Source: Acidobacteriaceae bacterium (lineage in GTDB: Bacteria > Acidobacteriota > Terriglobia > Terriglobales > Acidobacteriaceae). Taken from it: a DNA stretch of 48,530 bases. A program made the position numbers and the translations under genes. Positions 42,169-48,530 of the stretch are shown piece after piece. The stretch spans positions 1-48,530 of the forward strand of contig PLXE01000111.1 in the NCBI GenBank assembly GCA_003151335.1. Direction: 5' to 3'. Positions within the stretch are counted from its first letter, which is position 1. Every line of letters starts with the position of its first letter. Below the pieces are notes generated by a model that did no database searches, was not told the DNA's origin, and worked only from the letters and a program-made list of their open reading frames with translations.

Positions 42169-43527
42169 TCACTCGTTCGGCACCCGCTTGTGCCACTGTG
42201 TCGCCTGCTCGTAGGCATGAGCGAGCCGCAGCACGGTCGCATCGGCTCCGGGCTTGCCGGAAATTTGTAATCCCACGGGCAGTCCTTCCCGCTGGAATCC
42301 GCAGGGCACCGAGACGCTGGGCCAATAGAGCACGCTGAAGGGCGAAGTGTTGCGCAGCAGGTATCTCGTCTCGAATTGCCGCAGGTCATTGATAGCCAGC
42401 GATTGGAGCTCCGAAATTCGCGGTGCTGCCACTGGAACCGTGGGCGTGATGACCACGTCCACCTGCTGGAATAGCTCTTCGGCTCTGTTCCTCTCCTCGT
42501 TCAGGCTGCGCCAGTCGCGAATGTAATCGCTCGCGCTAATACTGGCGCACTTTAGAATTCGAGGCAGAGTCTGCGGCTGGTAGAGTTCCGGAGTCTTAGT
42601 CACCATGGCTTCGTGATACTCGTAAATCTCGGCGTTGAAGATGCTGCGGTGTCCACCGGCTTCGAGCTCCACATCTGCAACCTGCGCCACCAGCGTCTTG
42701 ATGGCTGCGATGGCCTCCTCCATGCAGGTGGCCACCTCGGGCTGCATATCGAAGAAGAAATTCTTGCGAGCAACTCCGACTCTTAACCCGGCCACGCTGT
42801 CGTCGAGCGCCGCCCAATCGTTTGGGGCAGAAGAGCCTGCATCGGCTACCAGCGCGCCGAGCAGAAGCGCCGCGTCGCGCACCGAACGTGTCATCGGCCC
42901 CGGCGTGTCGAACGATGTCGAGAGCGGCACCACTCCTGTGCAACTCAGCCAACCCGCGCTGGGACGGTGTCCGACAATTCCGCATAGCGCTGCGGGACAG
43001 CGAATCGAACCCGCCGTGTCAGTCCCAATCGCTGCGATGCAAAGCCCCGCCGCAACCGACGCCGCAGAACCGGACGACGATCCTCCCGTGATGCGTTGCA
43101 AATCCCACGGATTGTTCACCGGCCCAAACGCACTCACGATGCCGCTGCCGCCAAACGCGAACTCATGCAGGTTCAGTTTGCCGACCAGCACGGCGCCCGC
43201 CTGCTTCAACTGACGGACCAATACAGCGTCTTGCGTGGGAACCCGTTCGCGGAACTGATTGCTGGCCGCCGTGGTACGAACGCCCGCCGTATCGAGCAGA
43301 TCCTTCAAGCCGATCGGAATGCCGTGCAGCGGTCCTCGCCAGTGGCCCGCCATGACTTCTGTTTCAGCCTGGCGTGCTTGTTCCAGCGCAAGTTCTGCCG
43401 TGACCGTGATGAAAGCATTGAGAGCGGGATTCAGCCGCTCGATGCGCGCCAGACATTCGCGAGTGAGCTCCAGCGGAGAAAGTTGGCGGGTGCGAATCTG
43501 TTGCGCGGCTTCGGTGAGGGTGAGCAT
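42169..43527 (-). CDS. Amidase-signature-family amidohydrolase
   Basis: A 452-residue amidase of the amidase-signature family, related to GatA. The Ser-cisSer-Lys triad can be placed: K75 in GIPIGLKDLLDT, the serine-rich GGSSSGSAAS at 148-157, and nucleophile S174 in GTDTAGSIRCPA (usually DTGGSIR). Substrates range from small amides to acyl-glutamine. There is no gatB or gatC here, so a tRNA amidotransferase role is unlikely. The APC permease lies nine bases upstream on the same strand, suggesting uptake and hydrolysis of an amide or amino-acid derivative. Confidence 0.92.
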   Translation of the reverse strand: MLTLTEAAQQIRTRQLSPLELTRECLARIERLNPALNAFITVTAELALEQARQAETEVMAGHWRGPLHGIPIGLKDLLDTAGVRTTAASNQFRERVPTQDAVLVRQLKQAGAVLVGKLNLHEFAFGGSGIVSAFGPVNNPWDLQRITGGSSSGSAASVAAGLCIAAIGTDTAGSIRCPAALCGIVGHRPSAGWLSCTGVVPLSTSFDTPGPMTRSVRDAALLLGALVADAGSSAPNDWAALDDSVAGLRVGVARKNFFFDMQPEVATCMEEAIAAIKTLVAQVADVELEAGGHRSIFNAEIYEYHEAMVTKTPELYQPQTLPRILKCASISASDYIRDWRSLNEERNRAEELFQQVDVVITPTVPVAAPRISELQSLAINDLRQFETRYLLRNTSPFSVLYWPSVSVPCGFQREGLPVGLQISGKPGADATVLRLAHAYEQATQWHKRVPNE

Positions 43528-43536
43528 GGAATTCGC

Positions 43537-44970
43537 CTACTCGAACTCCTTCAATTCTCCCGGATTCCGCTTCAACTGCAAACGCCAGAGGAAATAGAAC
43601 GGTGCGCCGAGAAAAACGATGGCAATGCCGATCAGCGTTTCCTTGGGACGCGTGACCACCGAGTTGAGCGCCCAGGCTCCCGCCACCAGCACGTAGAGCG
43701 CGGGCAGATAGGGATAGCCGGTGCAGCGATACGGACGCGGCAGATCGGGGTGGGTGCGCCGCAGCACGAACAGTCCCGCCACCGCCGCGGTGTACGACAG
43801 CACCATCATGAACATCACGTAAGTGTAGAGCTGATCGAAGCTGCCGCTGAGGGCCAGCACCGCCGCCCACGCGCTCAGCGAAATCAGGCTGAAGGCCGGC
43901 GTGCGGTAGCGGCGGTGCACGCGCCCCATGGCGTGAAAGAAGGCGCCGTCGCGCGCCATGGCAAACGAGACCCGCGCGCTGCTGAGGATGGCGCACGACA
44001 TCGCTCCGAAGCACGAGAGTGCGATCACTGCGCTGAGCCAGCGCGCGGCACTCCCTCCTAAGAGCACAGCCGCAGCAGCGTGTGCGACGGTTTCTTCCTT
44101 GGCCACGGCAGTGATCGGCAGTGCGTAAAGATAAACCGCGTTCACCGCCAGATAGATGACGCCAACTACGAGCACGCCCATCACCATGGCACGCGGCAGC
44201 ACGCGCTGCGGATTCTTGATTTCGCCCGCCACCCACGTGATGTAGACCCAGCCATCGAACGCCCAGAAGACGCCGATCAGTGCGACGCCAAAGCCGGAGA
44301 TCACGGCGCCCAACGACATCGGCTGGCTAGCGGGAATGCTGACGGCATAGTTCGACCAATGGCCGTGGCCAATGGCAAGGCCGAGCGCAATGAAGAGCCC
44401 GATGGCCGCGAACTTTGCCCAGGTCGCCACGTTGATCAGCGCCGAGCCGCGCTTCAGCCCGAGCACGTTGATCGCGGTCAGCAGAACAATCGCGCAGATG
44501 GAGACAAGGTGCCCGCGCGTCAGCGCCCATCCAAAAATCGTCGCAACGGGAACATGAGCCGACGCAAACGGCAGCACTGCGCCGAAGTATTCGGCGAAGC
44601 CGACGGCGAGCGCGGCGATGGTGCCGCTCTGGCCGACGGTGAAGATCATCCATCCGTACAGAAATGCGGGAAACTCGCCGTAGGCCTCGCGCAAATAAAC
44701 ATATTGCCCGCCTGCCTCGGGAAACATCGCTCCCATCTCAGCGAAGGCGAAGCACGCCAGCAGCGAGATCAGCCCGCCTGCCAGCCACACTCCCAGGAAG
44801 AACCACGGCGTGCGCACGGCAGAGGCAATCGGTCCGGCGGTGAGAAAGATGCCAGAGCCGATGATGCCGCCGGCCAGCAGCATCACGGAATCGGTCAGGG
44901 AGAGGCCGCGCACCAGCGACGGCTCCCGATGGGCCGCGACGGCGGGCTGCGCTGTGGTGGGCTGCGCCAT
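43537..44970 (-). CDS. APC-family amino acid permease
   Basis: A 477-residue integral membrane transporter with 12 predicted helices. The family motif LLAGGIIGSGIFLTAGPIA near residues 31-49 forms the first helix break where substrate binds. FAFAEMGAMFPEAGGQYVYLREAYG follows in helix 2 and loop, then the usual alternating hydrophobic segments to the end. It is coded between the zinc-ribbon gene (3-base gap) and the amidase (9-base gap), so the three are one operon. The exact amino acid carried is not readable from sequence. Confidence 0.93.
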   Translation of the reverse strand: MAQPTTAQPAVAAHREPSLVRGLSLTDSVMLLAGGIIGSGIFLTAGPIASAVRTPWFFLGVWLAGGLISLLACFAFAEMGAMFPEAGGQYVYLREAYGEFPAFLYGWMIFTVGQSGTIAALAVGFAEYFGAVLPFASAHVPVATIFGWALTRGHLVSICAIVLLTAINVLGLKRGSALINVATWAKFAAIGLFIALGLAIGHGHWSNYAVSIPASQPMSLGAVISGFGVALIGVFWAFDGWVYITWVAGEIKNPQRVLPRAMVMGVLVVGVIYLAVNAVYLYALPITAVAKEETVAHAAAAVLLGGSAARWLSAVIALSCFGAMSCAILSSARVSFAMARDGAFFHAMGRVHRRYRTPAFSLISLSAWAAVLALSGSFDQLYTYVMFMMVLSYTAAVAGLFVLRRTHPDLPRPYRCTGYPYLPALYVLVAGAWALNSVVTRPKETLIGIAIVFLGAPFYFLWRLQLKRNPGELKEFE

Positions 44971-44973
44971 GAA

Positions 44974-45144
44974 TCAGCCGATGCCGAGGTCCTCGGGCAT
45001 TTCCAGCGGCGTGCCGCACACCCGGCAGATCACCGCCGAGCAGTCGCCGCAGGTGAGCGGATCGTCCACCTCGCGCGCACAGTTGGGACAATACAGGTCG
45101 GGGGAATGCGCCGAGCCGTTCGTGGGTTCGGGAGTTTGAGCCAT
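44974..45144 (-). CDS. Small zinc-ribbon protein
   Basis: A 56-residue protein with three CxxC pairs (CPNC, CGDC, CRVC) that can build a zinc ribbon, ending PLEMPEDLGIG. ATG 45144 (MAQTPEPTNG) is chosen over a TTG ten codons upstream because the latter has no family support. No enzymatic domain is seen. It begins the operon with the APC permease, separated by three bases. Confidence 0.72.
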   Translation of the reverse strand: MAQTPEPTNGSAHSPDLYCPNCAREVDDPLTCGDCSAVICRVCGTPLEMPEDLGIG

Positions 45145-45249
45145 ATGTTCCGGAGACTGTAGCAGATGGGTCAACGGAAAAACAATTCGGCGGGCTGGTA
45201 GCGGCTCAGTTTCCCGGATTGCCGACCGGGCGATTCTTCACTTCCGGAC

Positions 45250-46050
45250 TTATCTCAAGCCAAGTTCGCCATCGTACTGTTGGATGACCCCGTAGCACTC
45301 GCAGGCAGCGTCTTCAAGTTTTTTGCGGTGCACGATCTTCACTGCACCCCGGGTGTACTCGATGAGCTTCTTCCTCTGCAAAACACCAGCCGCCAAGCTC
45401 ACGGTAGGTCTATCTGTCCCTAACATGGTTGCGAGAAAATCATGAGTGATGGGCAGCGACTCAGAATCCACTCTATCCTGAGCCATTAGCAACCACCGCG
45501 CCAGGCGCTGCTCAATACCGTGCAGCCGATTACACGCAGCCGTTTGTGCAACCTGCATACTCCGAACTGCAGCATAGCGGCCCAACATCAATTGAAGGTG
45601 GGGAGCGGATTGCAAAGTGTTTTGCAAAGCCCCGATCTCCACCCGAAACCCATCCCCCGTGATTTGTACCACCGCTTGAAACGGACTCATGCTCAGGCCA
45701 ACCGCCGCCAGGGTCCCTGTAAAGCCTTCTTTTCCAACTATGCCAGCTTCGGCCGTTTTTCCATCTTTCATTACGGCGACAAGAGAAATCAAACCTCGAT
45801 TCGGGAAGTATGCAAATTCCAGCTTTCCACCCGCCTCGTGGAGGACTAGATGGTTTGGCAAGCTGACGTATTCGAGATGAGGACGAAGTGAGCTGTAGTC
45901 GCTATCGGAGATTGATAAAAGGATTATGTTGCTGACGGGTTTCCCGTCGGTATTAGTCCGCTCGCCGGACCGCGCGACTTGGAGGTTTTTGCGTGCCACA
46001 AACCAGAACCGAAAACCATCCCAGATGGGAAAGTGAACTAGTCGTGGCAT
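45250..46050 (-). CDS. Crp/Fnr-family regulator (acidobacterial type)
   Basis: A 266-residue regulator. The cyclic-nucleotide-binding-like barrel covers about 45-170 (LRPHLEYVSLPNHLVLHEAGG, AYFPNRGLISLVAVMKDGKTAE, GIVGKEGFTG), and a C-terminal winged helix-turn-helix (ITHDFLATMLGTDRPTVSLAAG) follows. The effector-contact residues of true cAMP-Crp are not obvious, and there is no FNR cysteine cluster. The start is uncertain: ATG 46050 has no ribosome site and a hairpin abuts it. It is divergent from another Crp/Fnr gene (46435). Confidence 0.88.
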   Translation of the reverse strand: MPRLVHFPIWDGFRFWFVARKNLQVARSGERTNTDGKPVSNIILLSISDSDYSSLRPHLEYVSLPNHLVLHEAGGKLEFAYFPNRGLISLVAVMKDGKTAEAGIVGKEGFTGTLAAVGLSMSPFQAVVQITGDGFRVEIGALQNTLQSAPHLQLMLGRYAAVRSMQVAQTAACNRLHGIEQRLARWLLMAQDRVDSESLPITHDFLATMLGTDRPTVSLAAGVLQRKKLIEYTRGAVKIVHRKKLEDAACECYGVIQQYDGELGLR

Positions 46051-46076
46051 GCGAAGCAGGAAGCCTGCTTATTCGC
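46051..46076. promoter_or_regulatory. Palindromic hairpin abutting the Crp/Fnr start
   Basis: GCGAA-GCAGG (46051-46060), loop AAG, CCTGC-TTA-TTCGC (46064-46076). On either strand it could be an operator or an RNA hairpin that blocks ribosome entry at the 46050 start. Confidence 0.4.
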
Positions 46077-46434
46077 TCCACGCGGAAAATTATACAGTGC
46101 CCCTACCGAATGCTTCTGTAGGATGCCCAACAGTGGCTTTACCGCTGGTACGCGCAAGTATCGCGACGCACGAAACGTGACCCACGCTTAAGCGATTCCG
46201 CCACTTCAAAAGAAGGCCCCGAAATCGGGTATGCGAACCAACAAGAATCTTCTGCGTATGTAAGATGCCCAACCGACCAGCAAAATTGGCATGTGATATT
46301 ACCGCAACAGGGGGAAGTAACATGGGTCCCCGTGGTTATCGCCTGGCCGGGTCGTCACGGGAATCCCATTTTGTTTCAGCGCCTCCAACAGGTCTGATGT
46401 CGAAGTGCAAGCGCTGCCCCTTCGGAGGTAGGAA
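46077..46434. other. Divergent promoter region of two Crp/Fnr genes
   Basis: About 360 bases with no gene. It must hold promoters for both divergent regulators, but no box clear enough to place was found. Short frames here are judged chance. Confidence 0.4.
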
Positions 46435-47217
46435 ATGAGCGCCAGGGGCATTCCGACCCGCAGCCAGGGCCGTCCAGCCGAACGGGTTGATTCGCTGCGG
46501 TCTGCAAAACTGGCCACCGGCGAAATTGCAAAGCCTTCCCGGCTTCAAACCCCCAAGCCACAACCAACCAATGGCGATACGGTCTTCGATCCCGAGGCCT
46601 TCCTGGCGAGAGCTGGGTTGGGCAGGAAGATTCTCAATCTGAAAAAGAATGACACGGCGTACGCGCAAGGCGACCCTACCGATGCGATCTTTTACGTGCA
46701 GACGGGTCGACTGAGAATAACGGTCACCTCCGCAAACGGAAAAGAAGCGACGCTTGCCTTGGTGGGCGCCGGGGAATTCGCGGGGGAGGATTGCATGGTC
46801 TCAGCTCATCCTCTTCGACTCGCGACGGCTACCGCGATGACCGAGTGTGCACTGCTCAGAATTAGCAAAGCAGAAATGGTCCGCGCACTTCATCAAGAAC
46901 CCGCATTTTCGAATGTGTTCGTCTCCTTTCTGCTTACCCGCAACGCTCGCATCCAAGCGGACCTGGTCGATCAGCTTTTTAATTCCAGCGAAAAGCGGCT
47001 GGCGAGGATTCTGTTACTGCTCGCCCAGTTCGGCAAGGAGAGCAAACCCGAGACGGTGGTTCCGAAGGTCAGCCAGGAAATTCTGGCGGAGATGATTGGG
47101 ACAACCCGGTCACGAGTGAGTTTTTTTATGAATCGCTTTAGGAAACTGGGGTTCATCGAATATAACGGCGAGATTCGGGTTCACAACTCCCTCCTCAACA
47201 TCTTTCTGAATGAATAA
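46435..47217 (+). CDS. Crp/Fnr-family regulator
   Basis: A 260-residue regulator with N-terminal unstructured stretch (about 1-45), nucleotide-binding barrel (about 55-165: IFYVQTGRLRITVTSANGK, GAGEFAGEDCMVSAHPLRLA) and a C-terminal helix-turn-helix (SQEILAEMIGTTRSRVSFFMNRFRKLGFI). GGAGGTAGGAA directly before the ATG is a near-perfect ribosome site, which fixes the start. No FNR cysteine set is present, so a small-molecule or redox-independent effector is likely. Divergent to the other Crp/Fnr gene. Confidence 0.9.
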   Translation: MSARGIPTRSQGRPAERVDSLRSAKLATGEIAKPSRLQTPKPQPTNGDTVFDPEAFLARAGLGRKILNLKKNDTAYAQGDPTDAIFYVQTGRLRITVTSANGKEATLALVGAGEFAGEDCMVSAHPLRLATATAMTECALLRISKAEMVRALHQEPAFSNVFVSFLLTRNARIQADLVDQLFNSSEKRLARILLLLAQFGKESKPETVVPKVSQEILAEMIGTTRSRVSFFMNRFRKLGFIEYNGEIRVHNSLLNIFLNE

Positions 47218-47450
47218 AGGCGCTGTAGTTTTTGCGCAAGCCTCCATGTGAAACGTCCCTCCCTTACAGGCCTCCAGGTTCAGCAGTTGGGAAACGGCTA
47301 AAGCGCGTTTTCCGGGTGCACTATCTTCCCACTTGGGCACGCCGTAGCCTTTGAAATCCCGGTTTGTGCATAATTGACCAGACATCCGAACGTAGGGCGG
47401 AATATCGTCAGAATGAAGTCCCCTTCTTAGGGGATAATTTAAGTGGCACA
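47218..47450. other. Intergenic region after the Crp/Fnr gene
   Basis: No gene found. CCCCT-TCTT-AGGGG (47420-47433) can form a small hairpin just before the terminator at 47451. Confidence 0.4.
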
Positions 47451-47492
47451 GAAGCCGCCCCTGGCTGAGTCCCGGGTGGCTTCTCTTTTTTT
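47451..47492 (+). terminator. Rho-independent terminator
   Basis: GAAGCCGCCC (47451-47460) pairs with GGGTGGCTTC (47474-47483) with one G-U, followed by TCTTTTTTT. It points in the plus direction, about 230 bases after the Crp/Fnr stop, so either the transcript has a long 3' end or a short RNA ends here. Confidence 0.85.
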
Positions 47493-47642
47493 GCAGATGC
47501 TCACGTCGAGGGGCACCTTGGCGATTGCCCCGGACTGACGAGGTATTCGGAAACCGATCCACTGCCGACAGGTCACAGGACATCTCTGGTGGCACGAGCG
47601 AGTTATTCTTGCAAGTGTACATTCGAAATTCCCGAGGACCTC

Positions 47643-48392
47643 ATGATCGATAAGAAGACCATTGCCGCGGACGAGCGTTTGCGCCAGGAGTTCAACCAGT
47701 GGGCCGAGCAGGGCCGCGGCGAGGAGATGGAGAACCATCACATCAGCATCACCCAGCAAACGCTGGCGCGGATGGAACTGAAGCCGGGCGACCGCGTGCT
47801 CGACCTGGGCTGCGGCGCGGGATGGGCGAGCCGCCTGATCGCGGATGCCGTGGCGCACGGCGACAAGCCCGGTCAGGTGATCGGGCTCGACGTGTCGGAC
47901 GAAATGATTCGGCGCGCGCGCGCCGGCTCGACCGCCTATGACAACCTGATGTTCGTCATCGGCTCCGCCCAACAAATTCCCTGGGAGGAGAACTTCTTCG
48001 ACAAGGTGCTGTCGGTAGAAAGTTTTTACTACTATGCCGACCAGGACCGCGCGCTGGCCGAACTCTTCCGCGTGCTGGCGCCGCACGGCGAGCTGTTTAT
48101 CCTGATCAATCTTTACAAGGACAATCCCTACTCGCTGCGCTGGGTCGAGGAGCTGAAAGTGCCAGTGCAGGCTCGCTCGGAGCAGGAGTACATCCAGCTA
48201 TTGAAGGCGCACACCTTTGAGGATGTGCAGGCGGCGCGCATCCCCGATCTGACTCCGACGCCGGAGGAGTACAGCGGCAAGTGGTTCAACAATGCCGAAG
48301 AGTTGCGCGAGTTTAAGCGCATTGGCGCGTTGCTGTTGACGGCGCGCAAACCCGGCTTCCACTCGCCGCCACCGGGATATGAGGTGTACTGA
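47643..48392 (+). CDS. Class I SAM-dependent methyltransferase
   Basis: A 249-residue methyltransferase. The SAM-binding motif VLDLGCGAGWASRL is at 53-66, followed by VIGLDVSDEMIRRARAG and the post-motif FDKVLSVESFYYY region. The start is ATG 47643, with GAGG six bases upstream; the in-frame extension to 47589 lacks support. Substrate is unknown; resemblance is to UbiE/sterol-type methyltransferases in the core only. It lies between a terminator and a hairpin repeat. Confidence 0.88.
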   Translation: MIDKKTIAADERLRQEFNQWAEQGRGEEMENHHISITQQTLARMELKPGDRVLDLGCGAGWASRLIADAVAHGDKPGQVIGLDVSDEMIRRARAGSTAYDNLMFVIGSAQQIPWEENFFDKVLSVESFYYYADQDRALAELFRVLAPHGELFILINLYKDNPYSLRWVEELKVPVQARSEQEYIQLLKAHTFEDVQAARIPDLTPTPEEYSGKWFNNAEELREFKRIGALLLTARKPGFHSPPPGYEVY

Positions 48393-48530
48393 GGGGCGGA
48401 GGCAGTGTATCCGGCATGTATGGGTGGTGCGGGCCTTCAGGCCCGCCTTGAAAGGGCACGGCTTCAGCCGGGCCGTTAGCTGTGCGTGGGGAGTTGGGCT
48501 TTAGCTGTGATGTTTCAATAGGTTGTTGTC
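48393..48530. repeat. TTCA-loop hairpin repeat
   Basis: GCGGGCC-TTCA-GGCCCGC (48429-48446) and CGGC-TTCA-GCCG (48459-48470) stand in a row. The phrase AGGGCACGGCTTCA also occurs near 36315. This is a short dispersed repeat filling the space after the methyltransferase gene. Confidence 0.6.

Noticed and set aside
1-48530. CRISPR arrays, rRNA, tRNA, insertion sequence ends or prophage modules
   Set aside because: None found. The repeats seen are short palindromes or 7-bp and 20-bp tandem units without spacers or a transposase.

Overview
This window reads as chromosomal DNA of a soil-type acidobacterium (Acidobacteriota, Terriglobia/Koribacter-like). That placement is an inference. It rests on the protein style (DUF4097 strand-repeat protein, tandem carboxypeptidase-regulatory-like secreted proteins, SH3/FG-GAP-type secreted proteins, GH57, an atypical Crp/Fnr protein), the GC-rich third positions, and gaps full of short palindromic and heptamer repeats. 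No rRNA, tRNA, CRISPR array, prophage or insertion sequence could be recognised. Most genes are core chromosomal genes on both strands in runs of one to three.

Layout. 1-3 kb: 3' part of a DUF4097 protein, an NtrC-type sigma-54 activator with a terminator, and a small unknown gene. 3.5-5.2 kb: Trm112-like zinc protein, SppA signal peptide peptidase, HU/IHF protein. 5.3-9.8 kb: an unknown membrane protein and two tandem secreted carboxypeptidase-regulatory-like proteins. 10-14.5 kb: a structured leader, glutamate dehydrogenase, LutC, and a LutB protein fused to a CCG iron-sulfur tail. 14.8-18 kb: thioredoxin, DUF3891/DUF488, a cytochrome c, lipoyl synthase. 18-22.7 kb: hfq-hflX, a urate-oxidase-N-like membrane protein, a DegT aminotransferase. 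22.8-27.3 kb: SH3 lipoprotein, a lone DppC-type permease, secreted unknowns, a histone-deacetylase-like hydrolase. 27.4-30.5 kb: ffh and hslU. 30.6-32.7 kb: a secreted protein divergent from a peroxiredoxin. 32.6-36.2 kb: HicB-like protein, bifunctional RelA/SpoT, SDR epimerase. 36.4-42 kb: small zinc protein, GH57, HAD phosphatase with a MobA-like nucleotidyltransferase, Kir-type potassium channel. 42-48.5 kb: amidase/APC permease/zinc-ribbon operon, two divergent Crp/Fnr regulators, a methyltransferase.

The most notable item is at 32186-32647. A BCP-type peroxiredoxin has an in-frame TGA exactly at the peroxidatic cysteine (TPG-TGA-T), reading continues cleanly to the normal C-terminus, and a SECIS-like hairpin follows the TGA. 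I read it as a selenocysteine peroxiredoxin. It has no cysteine at all, so it would work as a one-selenol enzyme needing an external reductant. A conventional start-to-stop gene call would either lose the N-terminal 43 codons or call it broken.

Other points worth a look are a three-way-junction RNA candidate ahead of glutamate dehydrogenase, the LutB-CCG fusion whose first half-site has lost its cysteines, 7-bp tandem repeats placed right at gene ends, and a family of about 90 bp palindromic repeats with an inverted pair at 39.3 kb.
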